NCBI GenBank assembly: GCA_900314845.1
Contig: OMWV01000004.1
Location: 62,001 to 126,000, forward strand
Reading direction: 5' to 3'
DNA length: 64,000 nucleotides
Source: an uncultured Eubacteriales bacterium
GTDB taxonomy: Bacteria; Bacillota; Clostridia; Lachnospirales; Lachnospiraceae
The notes under the pieces are model-generated. The model saw only the letters and a list, made by a program, of their open reading frames with translations, did no database searches and was not told the origin of the DNA. Of the stretch, positions 36,343 through 43,742 are shown in pieces (the stretch's first letter is position 1; each line of letters begins with the position of its first letter). The translations under genes were made by a program, and so were the position numbers.

Positions 36343-37739
36343 ATGGACAGTTATCATTTTGGGATATAAGCAGCAATGACACCCAGCCCCTGGCTGCCAG
36401 GCTCAGACCGGAGTCTCTGGATGAGTTCGCGGGTCAGAAGCATCTTGTGGGACCGGGCAGGATCCTGAGGAGGATCATAGAAAGAGATGAGGTATCTTCC
36501 ATGATATTCTGGGGCCCGCCGGGGGTAGGCAAGACGACCCTTGCCCAGATCATCGCCAATCATACCAGGTCTGAATTTATCACATTTTCCGCTGTGACCA
36601 GCGGGATCAAGGAGATCCGCAAGGTCATGGAACAGGCGGACAGCAACAGAAGGCTGGGCATACGGACGATCGTCTTTGTGGATGAGATCCACCGGTTCAA
36701 CAAGGCCCAGCAGGATGCCTTCCTTCCCTTTGTGGAAAAGGGCAGCATCGTTCTGATCGGGGCGACGACGGAGAATCCCTCCTTCGAGGTGAACGGGGCG
36801 CTTCTTTCCCGGTGCCGGGTCTTTGTTCTCAAGGCTCTGGCGCCGGAAGATATCACGGATGTTCTGATCCATGCCCTAAAAAGTCCTAAGGGCTTTGGCG
36901 GCAGACATGTATCCATAAGCCCAGGCCTTTTAAAGATCCTGGCGGATTTTGCCGGCGGAGATGCGAGGATGGCTCTTTCCACCCTGGAGATGGTCGTGCT
37001 CAACGGGGAGATCATGAAGGCCTCCGAAGCAGAGAAGCTGGAAGAATTTCACCTGTGGGATCTGGAAGCAGGCGGTTCCCCGGCAGAGGATGATGAGGTC
37101 ATCACGGTGACGAAAGAGATCGTGCAGCAGTGCACATCCAGCAAGTCCCTCCTCTATGATAAAAAGGGAGAAGAGCATTATAACCTCATATCCGCCCTGC
37201 ACAAGTCCATGCGCAACTCTGACCCGGACGCGGCAGTCTACTGGCTGGCCCGGATGCTGGAGGCAGGGGAGGATCCTCTTTATATTGCCAGGCGGATCGT
37301 GCGATTTGCCAGCGAGGATGTAGGCATGGCTGACCCAAGGGCCCTGGAGATCGCAGTGGCCGCCTACCAGGCCAGCCATTTTATCGGTATGCCGGAGTGC
37401 AGCGTAAATCTGACCCAGGCAGCCATCTATATGTCCCTTGCCCCCAAGTCAAATGCTATGGAGACCGCATACTATGCGGCCAGGGATGATGCTCTCACTC
37501 AGCTGGCAGAGCCCGTGCCCCCAGTTATCCGCAACGGCGTCACAAAGCTTATGAGGGATCTGGGCTACGGCAAGGGCTACCAGTATGCCCACGATACAGA
37601 GGACAAGCTGACCAGCATGCAGTGTCTGCCGGATTCCCTGCTGGGAAGGGAATACTACCGGCCGACAGACCAGGGGCTGGAAGCAAAATATAAGGAGCGG
37701 CTGGAGTATATAAAGGAGTGGAAGAGGAAACACTCTTAG
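36339..37739 (+). CDS. rarA: Replication-associated recombination protein A (RarA/MgsA)
   Basis: 466-residue AAA+ ATPase related to clamp loaders and RuvB, acting at stalled replication forks. Seen: LAARLRPESLDEFAGQKHLV, Walker A GPPGVGKTTLA (about residues 55-65), Walker B VDEIHRFNKAQQDAFLP, sensor GATTENPSFEVN, and the C-terminal tetramerisation region with YHIGMP-like SHFIGMPECSVNLTQAAIYM. Its length is slightly above the usual 420-450. It overlaps the upstream membrane gene by four bases. The gene-poor stretch begins directly after its stop. Confidence 0.95.
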   Translation: MNGQLSFWDISSNDTQPLAARLRPESLDEFAGQKHLVGPGRILRRIIERDEVSSMIFWGPPGVGKTTLAQIIANHTRSEFITFSAVTSGIKEIRKVMEQADSNRRLGIRTIVFVDEIHRFNKAQQDAFLPFVEKGSIVLIGATTENPSFEVNGALLSRCRVFVLKALAPEDITDVLIHALKSPKGFGGRHVSISPGLLKILADFAGGDARMALSTLEMVVLNGEIMKASEAEKLEEFHLWDLEAGGSPAEDDEVITVTKEIVQQCTSSKSLLYDKKGEEHYNLISALHKSMRNSDPDAAVYWLARMLEAGEDPLYIARRIVRFASEDVGMADPRALEIAVAAYQASHFIGMPECSVNLTQAAIYMSLAPKSNAMETAYYAARDDALTQLAEPVPPVIRNGVTKLMRDLGYGKGYQYAHDTEDKLTSMQCLPDSLLGREYYRPTDQGLEAKYKERLEYIKEWKRKHS

Positions 37740-38232
37740 GGGTGTCCAATAAATATTTTTGGAATGAAATATGCCATTATTATTGGGAAACGATTGAAAT
37801 TTGAGACATTTGGGTCTTCACGTTTTTTGAGTAGTAGAAAGATGGTCGACCGGGATTTTCTCGACTTCATTATCCTATTTGTCAAACGGTTCAGGAAAGT
37901 GCGATTGACTTAGTGTTTACATAATAAAAGGGGCTGTTGCATTAATGGAAACTTCCATTGATGCAATGGCCTCTTTTCTGTCCTAATACGTATACATTTT
38001 GCGGTCTTTCTTTTGCTTTCCTGCCGTTTTCCGCAAAAAAAGCGCACTGATCCAAGCCTGAAAAGTTTGCACTTCCAGACTGCAGACGGCGGAGACCAAC
38101 GGCCGGTTTTGCGGAGCTAAACGGCCGCGGGGCGGAGCGAGCGGCCATTAATTCCTAACAAATTGCAGTCCTTTTCTCCTATACTTGAAGTAACCATCAA
38201 TAGTGGTGGGAATTCATTTATAGGAGAATAAA
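37740..38232. other. Gene-poor stretch downstream of rarA
   Basis: 493 bases with no credible gene. The first 180 are AT-rich and look unlike the neighbouring coding DNA; a long hairpin follows (37930-37978), then a GC-rich patch (about 38020-38145) with GCGGAGCGAGCGGCC-type sequence. A 68-codon open frame on the reverse strand here has no ribosome binding site and ends in the hairpin, so I do not call it. This looks like an insertion or deletion scar or an intergenic repeat; I cannot assign it to a known element. Confidence 0.55.
37930..37978 (+). terminator. Long hairpin followed by TTTT (terminator-like)
   Basis: A 20-bp stem starts with GGGGCTGTTGCATTAATGGA (37930-37949) and closes with its near-complement ending at 37972; all four departures from perfect pairing are G-U pairs. 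The loop is three to four bases, and CTTTTCTG follows. It terminates nothing obvious except rarA, about 190 bases upstream. Confidence 0.7.
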
Positions 38233-38442
38233 ATGAGGTTAACGGATGACCAGAGCATGATCCAGTGAAATGGTTCATAATTATGCAGAGAAAGAAATAA
38301 AAAAGTATTCCGACGATATTGATAAACGGGTCGTTTTCCCAAGAAAAATATCGAAGGCTTGACCGAGATGGGGATCATGAGGATATACAAGGGGACCAGT
38401 GAAGTTCAGAAAATTGTAATTTCCAGACAGATCCTGAAATAG
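38233..38442 (+). pseudogene. Acyl-CoA dehydrogenase remnant with internal deletion and two frameshifts
   Basis: A start with intact AGGAG (38222-38226) and ATG 38233 reads LTDDQSMIQ, then one extra T (38266) shifts the frame, which continues as MVHNYAEKEIKKYSDDIDKR and VVF, then after a one-base loss near 38340 KKNIEGLTEMGIM, and directly afterwards IYKGTSEVQKIVISRQILK and a stop at 38440-38442. The first part matches the N-terminus of butyryl-CoA-type acyl-CoA dehydrogenases and the last part matches their very C-terminus (EGTxxVQ motif). About 320 central residues are missing. So this is a collapsed acyl-CoA dehydrogenase gene, about 70 codons left out of about 380. It cannot make a working enzyme. 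Confidence 0.8.
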
Positions 38443-38534
38443 TATTTTAGGGAAACACTGAATATATTGGGGCTTTAGCGATTTCATTGGTCACTCTGCG
38501 TACCGATATACTCGCTGGTTAACAACGGAAGAAT

Positions 38535-38577
38535 GCCTGCAGCAACTTGAACTAAAATAGGAGCTGCAGGCCTTTTA
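38535..38577 (+). terminator. Terminator-like hairpin before the nitroreductase gene
   Basis: GCCTGCAGC (38535-38543) pairs perfectly with GCTGCAGGC (38563-38571), followed by CTTTT. The 19-base loop is large. It may be the old terminator of the broken acyl-CoA dehydrogenase gene. Confidence 0.6.
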
Positions 38578-38595
38578 ACCTTTCGGACTGGAGGT

Positions 38596-38624
38596 TTGCC
38601 AGAATCAGATGAGCAGTGTATAAT
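38596..38624 (+). promoter_or_regulatory. Promoter of the nitroreductase gene
   Basis: TTGCCA (38596-38601), 17-bp spacer, TATAAT (38619-38624), 50 bases before the start codon. Confidence 0.75.
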
Positions 38625-38674
38625 GTGAAAAAGAGGTAGATAGGGGCGTGAAAGTCTGTGGGAGGATTTGGGAT

Positions 38675-39334
38675 ATGGAATTAAAGGATGCTGTTTTAAT
38701 GAGACATTCAGTAAGAGGATATACGCATCAACCGGTGGACAGGGAGACGATTCGCCAGGTTCTGGAACTGGGAACCAGGGCTGTGTCTGGGGTAAATTCC
38801 CAACCCTGGGAGTTTGCTGTGGCGGCAGGTGAGCCGCTGCAGAGACTAAAGGAATATAACATGGCAGCACTGCGCAGCGGGCAGGAGGCGGATCAGGTTT
38901 TTGGGGAACTTCCTGATATAAAGTATCTGAACCGGAGCCGGACAATTGGCAAGGCTCTTCTTGGTGCAATGAAGATTGGCCGGGAGGACAGGGAGGGACG
39001 CTTATGGTGGAGCGAGAGAGGATATCGCTTCTTTGATGCACCGGCCGTAATCTTTGTTCTGATGCCGAAGACTTTTGCCGATTCTTTTCTGTTGGATATC
39101 GGCTGTGTGACCCAGAATATCATCCTGGCTGCGGCGGATTTGGGACTTGGGACTTGTGTGGAGGAACAGGCCGTGTCATACCAGAAGGGAGCCAGGGAAA
39201 TCTTGGGTATCCCGGAGGATATGCGGATGGTGACCGGTATCGCAATCGGCTATGAGGATCCGGACTTTGCGGCCAATCATGTGCGCAGCGACCGAGAGGA
39301 TGTAGATACCATCACCAACTGGTGTGGGTTCTGA
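38675..39334 (+). CDS. Nitroreductase family FMN protein
   Basis: 219-residue flavoprotein of the nitroreductase fold, which usually transfers electrons from NAD(P)H to nitroaromatics, quinones or flavins. Seen: the FMN-phosphate motif LMRHSVRGYTHQPVDRETI (residues 8-26), SGVNSQPWEFAVA, DIGCVTQNIILAAADLGLGT and the late GIPEDMRMVTGIAIGYEDPD. ATG 38675 has GGGAGG nine bases before it; an upstream GTG at 38648 has no such support. It stands alone behind its own promoter at the edge of the gene-poor stretch, and its codon use (more ATT, GGT/TTG) looks a little different from the flanks, a mild hint of separate origin. Confidence 0.88.
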   Translation: MELKDAVLMRHSVRGYTHQPVDRETIRQVLELGTRAVSGVNSQPWEFAVAAGEPLQRLKEYNMAALRSGQEADQVFGELPDIKYLNRSRTIGKALLGAMKIGREDREGRLWWSERGYRFFDAPAVIFVLMPKTFADSFLLDIGCVTQNIILAAADLGLGTCVEEQAVSYQKGAREILGIPEDMRMVTGIAIGYEDPDFAANHVRSDREDVDTITNWCGF

Positions 39335-39384
39335 GACAAATGAGAAGGCATTTTTGTGATAGATTCACGCTATGAGGCGGAAAC

Positions 39385-40449
39385 ATGAAATTGTTTTATC
39401 AGCATCTGATAAATCATACAGTGCTTAATAAAAAATTCTTTTTTTTAATTTTGCTTTCACTGATGGCGGCCTTCTTTCTGTCAGATCCAACATCACTGGA
39501 CACATATGCTCAAAATGAAGAGCAGTTTCAGGCACCCCCTCCCAAAGACCTGCCTGACCTGACAGGCGATGCCAGGGCGGATATGTTGGCTATTGCCCGG
39601 TCTCAGATCGGCTACCGGGAAAAGAGATCGGGAGGCAGACAGCTTTCCTGGTTCGGCAGTTGGGCCGATAAGAGTCAGGACATAACGGGGGCTCCCTGGT
39701 GCTCGGAATTCGCTGCCTGGTGTGTCCGCAAGGCAGGAATGCCCCGGGAGCTTTATCCCGCCTGTATATCTGTATATGATGCAAGAGACGCTTTGGGAAA
39801 GTACGGCAGGGTCTATACCCTTAAGGGTGGGAATCCCTCGTCCGGAGCATGGACCGGGAGCGCAGATTCAGGAGAGATCAGCCTGTCTGAGCTTCAGCCG
39901 GGTGATATCCTGCTTGTCAGGAAAAAGGCCGCGAAGGCAGCTTCTCCCAATCACACGGTCATTGCGGAGAGTGTGGACCTGGATAAGAAGATCGTCCACA
40001 CCATAGACGGGAATGTAGGGAAGGCTCCCCGGCATGTGGCCAGGAGGAAGTATCACCTTCATAATATTTACGCGGTCGTAAAACCCATGTACGAACTTTG
40101 TCCGGAGACTGATATTTTGGCCTTCCGATATGATATGATAAGCACAGGAGAGGGAAGATCTGTCAGCCCGGCTTATATCATCTGGAAGGAGAGAGAAGGC
40201 GTTTCCGGCTATTATCTGCTGCGCGCCGGGACTGCGGATGGAAAGTATAAGAAGCTGGCAAGTTGTCCGGCCGCTGGTGACTGCGCCTATACGGACAAGA
40301 GTGCCGAAAACGGCAAAACATATTATTACAAAGTGATCCCTTATCTGGATACCGGGTCGGGGAGAGTGGACGGGAGCGCTTTTTCTGCTGCAGCGGGTTC
40401 AGGCAGCAGAGTGGAGACCCTTCCCATACCCTGGAATTTTATTAAATGA
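39385..40449 (+). CDS. Secreted CHAP-domain amidase with fibronectin type III-like tail
   Basis: 354-residue exported protein. N-terminal signal sequence with a long hydrophobic stretch (KKFFFLILLSLMAAFFL, about residues 16-32) and likely cleavage after TYAQ. The central CHAP/NlpC-type domain shows the cysteine in GAPWCSEFAAWCVRKAG and the histidine in PNHTVIAESVD, which would cleave peptidoglycan stem peptides. The C-terminal 90 residues (ISTGEGRSVSPAYIIWKERE, then YYLLRAGTADGKYKKL and TYYYKVIPYLDTGSG) resemble a fibronectin type III module. GAGGCGG precedes ATG 39385. The last four bases overlap an in-frame alternative start of the next gene. Confidence 0.82.
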   Translation: MKLFYQHLINHTVLNKKFFFLILLSLMAAFFLSDPTSLDTYAQNEEQFQAPPPKDLPDLTGDARADMLAIARSQIGYREKRSGGRQLSWFGSWADKSQDITGAPWCSEFAAWCVRKAGMPRELYPACISVYDARDALGKYGRVYTLKGGNPSSGAWTGSADSGEISLSELQPGDILLVRKKAAKAASPNHTVIAESVDLDKKIVHTIDGNVGKAPRHVARRKYHLHNIYAVVKPMYELCPETDILAFRYDMISTGEGRSVSPAYIIWKEREGVSGYYLLRAGTADGKYKKLASCPAAGDCAYTDKSAENGKTYYYKVIPYLDTGSGRVDGSAFSAAAGSGSRVETLPIPWNFIK

Positions 40450-40463
40450 ATGGAGAGAAGAGA

Positions 40464-41627
40464 ATGAACAATTTTACTTATTACATTCCGACAAAGATCT
40501 ATTTTGGCAAGGGACAGATCAGCCATCTGGCCGAGCTGGCTGACTATGGAAAGAATGTGCTCCTGGTCTATGGGGGCGGCAGTATAAAAAAGAATGGCAT
40601 CTATGACAGCGCCATGAATATATTAAAGGAAGCCGGCCTGGATGTATTTGAGCTGGGCGGTGTTCATCCCAATCCCAGGATCTCTTCCGTGAGGGAAGGT
40701 GTAAAGATCTGCAAGGAGAATCAGGTAGATATGGTCCTTGCCGTCGGCGGCGGCAGCAGCATTGACTGTGCCAAGGTGATCGCGGCAGGAGCCCTCTATG
40801 ACGGCGATGCCTGGGATCTGGTAAAAAACCGCAGAAAGATTCAGGGCGCTCTGCCCATATTTGCGGTTCTTACCATGGCTGCTACGGGTTCAGAGATGAA
40901 TATCCACGCTGTCATAACAGATCCTGACAAGAACGAGAAGTGGGGGACCGGAGCCCAGTGCATGATGCCCACCATGTCCATCTGTGACCCCGAGTATTCC
41001 TATACTCTGCCGGCAGAGCAGACAGCGGCTGGGGTGGCAGATATCATGAGCCACACATTTGAAAATTATTTCAACGGCGTCAAGGGCGCCTTCCTCCAGT
41101 CCCGCTTTGCGGAGTCTGTACTCAAGACCTGCATAAAGTACGGACCGATCGCCCTGGAGCATCCGGATGATTATGAAGCCAGGGCCAATATCATGTGGGC
41201 TGCTACGAACGCTATAAACGGTCTTCTGAATAACGGAGCCGGGGTTGCCTGGTCTGTCCACCCCATGGGCCATGAGATCAGCGCCTTCTATGATGTGACC
41301 CACGGCGTAAGCCTTTCTATCCTCACCCCTCACTGGATGAGATTTGCCCTCAGAGATGAGACAGTGGACAAGTTCGTCGAGTACGGGGTCAATGTCTGGG
41401 GACTTGATCCTTCCGGCGATAAGATGGATATTGCCAATAAGGCCATAGACTGCACCTATGATTTCTTCGTCAATAAGCTCCACCTGCCTGCGACCCTCAG
41501 GGAAGTCGGTGTAAAGGACGAAAGCCATTTTGACATGATGGCCCGCAAAGCCGCCAGAAAATGCATCGGATCCTATGTTCAGATCCTGGAGCCGGATGTG
41601 ATCAGCATCTACAGGGCTGCCATGTGA
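40464..41627 (+). CDS. bdh: NAD(P)H-dependent butanol dehydrogenase (iron-containing alcohol dehydrogenase)
   Basis: 387-residue group III alcohol dehydrogenase of the BdhA/BdhB/YugJ type, which reduces butyraldehyde or other aldehydes. Seen: NFTYYIPTKIYFGKGQI at the start, VLLVYGGGSIKKNG, LAVGGGSSIDCAKVIA, MAATGSEMN, and metal-binding residues in GVADIMSHTFENYF, SVHPMGHEISAFYDVTHG. ATG 40464 has GGAGAGAAGAG directly upstream; ATG 40446 is possible but overlaps the CHAP gene stop. It is downstream of the CHAP gene in the same direction, probably by chance rather than function. A strong terminator follows. Confidence 0.93.
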   Translation: MNNFTYYIPTKIYFGKGQISHLAELADYGKNVLLVYGGGSIKKNGIYDSAMNILKEAGLDVFELGGVHPNPRISSVREGVKICKENQVDMVLAVGGGSSIDCAKVIAAGALYDGDAWDLVKNRRKIQGALPIFAVLTMAATGSEMNIHAVITDPDKNEKWGTGAQCMMPTMSICDPEYSYTLPAEQTAAGVADIMSHTFENYFNGVKGAFLQSRFAESVLKTCIKYGPIALEHPDDYEARANIMWAATNAINGLLNNGAGVAWSVHPMGHEISAFYDVTHGVSLSILTPHWMRFALRDETVDKFVEYGVNVWGLDPSGDKMDIANKAIDCTYDFFVNKLHLPATLREVGVKDESHFDMMARKAARKCIGSYVQILEPDVISIYRAAM

Positions 41628-41650
41628 TTGATCATGGGATTGAACAGAAA

Positions 41651-41683
41651 AAACCGTTCTGCAAGCCTGCAGGACGGTTTTTC
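41651..41683 (+). terminator. Terminator of the butanol dehydrogenase gene
   Basis: AAACCGTTCTGCA (41651-41663) pairs with TGCAGGACGGTTT (41668-41680), one G-T pair, followed by TTCTG. Confidence 0.88.
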
Positions 41684-41690
41684 TGCTCAT

Positions 41691-41724
41691 GGACGAAAAA
41701 CGGGCCGGGCAATGCCCGGCCTGA
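41691..41724 (-). terminator. Terminator of purC
   Basis: GGCCGGGC (41703-41710) and GCCCGGCC (41714-41721) form an 8-bp stem; on the reverse strand CGTTTTTCG follows. Confidence 0.85.
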
Positions 41725-41742
41725 AATAATATTTTCTGATCC

Positions 41743-42612
41743 TTACAGGTCTTTGCCTGTGAGAAGCTTGTAAGCCTGGAGATACTTGGCAATGGTCTTG
41801 TCAACGATCTCATCGGGCAGTACCCAGTTATTGCCGGGGTTGGCCTTGAGCCAGTCGCGGGCAAACTGCTTGTCAAAGGAAGGCTGTGAGCGGCCCGGTT
41901 CGTAACCATCTGCAGGCCAGAAACGGGAGCTGTCCGGTGTGAGCATCTCATCACCCAGAACCATCTGGCCGTTCTCATCGAAGCCAAACTCGAACTTTGT
42001 GTCGGCGATGATGATGCCGCGGGAAAGGGCATAGTCAGCGCACTTCTTGTAAAGCCTCAGCGTGTAATCGCGAAGCTTTTCAGCATACTCTTTGCCCTTG
42101 CCGGGAAAATACTTCTCGAGGTGGTCTATGCTCTGCTCAAAGGAGATATTCTCGTCATGGTCGCCTATCTCTGCCTTCGTGGAAGGAGTATAGATGGGCT
42201 CGGGCAGCTTGTCTGATTCCCTGAGACCCTCCGGCAGCTTAATGCCGCATACAAGACCGGTCTTCTGGTAGCTCTCCCAGCCGCTTCCTGTGATATAACC
42301 TCTTACGATGCACTCAATGGGGAGCATGGTAAGCTTCTTGCACTTCATGCTGTTGCCGGTGAAACGGGGCTGCCTGAAGAACTCGGGCATCTCATTTACG
42401 TCTGTCGAGATCATATGGTTGGGGATGATATCTTCTGTCATCTCAAACCAGAACTTTGACATCTGTGTGAGAACGGTGCCCTTCTTTGTAACCTGGTTCC
42501 CCAGGATAACGTCAAAGCAGCTGATCCTGTCGGTAGCAACCATGATAAGGCTGTCGCCGGCATCATAGATCTCTCTGACCTTGCCTTCTTTTATGGGTTT
42601 CATTTCTTCCAT
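41743..42612 (-). CDS. purC: Phosphoribosylaminoimidazole-succinocarboxamide synthase (SAICAR synthase)
   Basis: 289-residue PurC, which joins aspartate to CAIR with ATP in purine synthesis. Seen: KEGKVREIYDAGDSLIMVATDRIS (in two parts, residues 8-31), PIECIVRGYITGSGWESYQK, IIADTKFEFGFDENGQMVLGDE and DSSRFWPADGYEPGRSQPSFDKQ. This is the longer form (about 290-300 residues) seen in yeast and some bacteria rather than the 235-residue Bacillus type. GAGGTGG lies before ATG 42612. Other pur genes are absent nearby, so it is a lone purine gene. Confidence 0.95.
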   Translation of the reverse strand: MEEMKPIKEGKVREIYDAGDSLIMVATDRISCFDVILGNQVTKKGTVLTQMSKFWFEMTEDIIPNHMISTDVNEMPEFFRQPRFTGNSMKCKKLTMLPIECIVRGYITGSGWESYQKTGLVCGIKLPEGLRESDKLPEPIYTPSTKAEIGDHDENISFEQSIDHLEKYFPGKGKEYAEKLRDYTLRLYKKCADYALSRGIIIADTKFEFGFDENGQMVLGDEMLTPDSSRFWPADGYEPGRSQPSFDKQFARDWLKANPGNNWVLPDEIVDKTIAKYLQAYKLLTGKDL

Positions 42613-42669
42613 TTGATTTCCACCTCTTAAATAAAATAATGTCTATCAGAATATATAAGGTATTGTAGC

Positions 42670-42704
42670 ACAGGGCCCCCGCCAAAGTCCAGCAGGAGCC
42701 CTGT
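42670..42704. terminator. Possible hairpin terminator between the permease and purC
   Basis: ACAGGGC (42670-42676) pairs with GCCCTGT (42698-42704). The T-run is weak on the reverse strand and better on the forward strand (TATTTTC), so its direction is doubtful. Confidence 0.4.
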
Positions 42705-42725
42705 ATTTTCCCATGAAATGGATAT

Positions 42726-43577
42726 TCAGAAGCGGATCCCCAGAGCCTGCACGATCAGGCCGGAGAGAACGCCGATAAGGTAAAGGACCAGAGTCAGTCT
42801 GATATTCTGTTTCAGATCCTTGTTTGTGCGGAAGAGGACAAGAAGGCCGACGCCGGCCCCGACCATGAGCCCCGCGGTTACCTGTCCTGCCCCGATCATT
42901 CCCTTGAGGAAGAGCTCTGTGATCATGACAGAAGCGGCGCAGTTGGGGATCAGTCCGATCAGAGCGCACAGGAGGATGCTGAGAAAAGGAACCTGTCCCA
43001 GGAAAAGGGCGATCCTCTCTTCACCGATCCCATCAACAAGAAAGGCAAATACCAGAGAAAAAAGAAAGATAAAGAGTGTCACATGCGCCGTGTGGATCAA
43101 TGCCGATTTCCATATATTCCCCTCTTCACAGTGGCAGTTTTCCTGTTCACACAGTTCGTGGATGTGCTTGTAGTGGGGCGAGCGTTTGATCAGTCCGTGG
43201 ACCAGGTCTACGGCTGCGCCGCCTGCCATTGCCAGGATAACCTTTGTCAGCAGAATGTGCCCTATCTTTGCCGGCGATACAGCTTCCGATAACATAATGG
43301 GCAGCATCTCGTCCGATGTGGAGAGAAAAACGGCCAGCATGGTGCCGCCGCTGATGATGCCTCCGGAAAAAAGGCTGGCCGCGGCAGCGGAAAATCCGCA
43401 CTGGGGGATCAGACCCAGCAGGGCCCCGGCGGCGGGGCCGGCCTTCTCATATTTCCACAAGGTCTCAACCATCCTGTCTTCTGCCTTGTCCTCTATATAT
43501 TCCATGAGCAGGTATGTTATATACAGAAAAGGCAGGAGCTTCAGAGTATCTATGATGACATCCATTAAAGTATCCAT
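42726..43577 (-). CDS. ArsP_2/DUF2899-type permease (putative manganese or metalloid exporter)
   Basis: 283-residue integral membrane protein of about eight to ten helices. Two similar halves can be seen: GALLGLIPQCGFSAAAASLF and ALIGLIPNCAASVMITELF, each with a GLIPxC motif, joined by a cytoplasmic loop with HYKHIHELCEQENCHCEEGN, which is rich in His and Cys. This fits the ArsP_2 (DUF2899) family, annotated as putative manganese transporters. ATG 43577 (MDTLMDVIIDT) has AAGGAGG at ideal spacing; the frame is open to 43604. Its promoter overlaps a palindrome, and it is divergent from pyrC. The ion carried is not established. Confidence 0.8.
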   Translation of the reverse strand: MDTLMDVIIDTLKLLPFLYITYLLMEYIEDKAEDRMVETLWKYEKAGPAAGALLGLIPQCGFSAAAASLFSGGIISGGTMLAVFLSTSDEMLPIMLSEAVSPAKIGHILLTKVILAMAGGAAVDLVHGLIKRSPHYKHIHELCEQENCHCEEGNIWKSALIHTAHVTLFIFLFSLVFAFLVDGIGEERIALFLGQVPFLSILLCALIGLIPNCAASVMITELFLKGMIGAGQVTAGLMVGAGVGLLVLFRTNKDLKQNIRLTLVLYLIGVLSGLIVQALGIRF

Positions 43578-43612
43578 TGTTTCTGCCTCCTTCATTTTGA
43601 CCATTAGCGACT

Positions 43613-43649
43613 ATTATACAATTATTTGCCATTAAATGGAAGAGCAAAT
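43613..43649 (-). promoter_or_regulatory. Promoter and overlapping palindrome of the ArsP_2-like permease
   Basis: On the reverse strand TTCCAT (43641-43636), 17-bp spacer, TATAAT (43618-43613). The perfect palindrome CCATTAAATGG (43629-43639) and the wider inverted repeat ATTTGC/GCAAAT (43624-43629, 43644-43649) overlap the -35 box, a likely repressor site. Confidence 0.62.
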
Positions 43650-43742
43650 TATATCACCGCGGCCGCAAGGCTTTTTTTTAGCCGCAAAATATGATAATCT
43701 TTATAAATAATATGCATAATTGTGCAAAAGGAGGAAGAAGAG

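Noticed and set aside
37942-38148. A 68-codon reverse-strand frame in the gene-poor stretch
   Set aside because: No ribosome binding site, it runs into the hairpin, and its composition follows the GC-rich patch.
40890-42032. A 380-codon open frame on the reverse strand spanning the end of the butanol dehydrogenase gene and purC
   Set aside because: It crosses two facing terminators and overlaps two certain genes.
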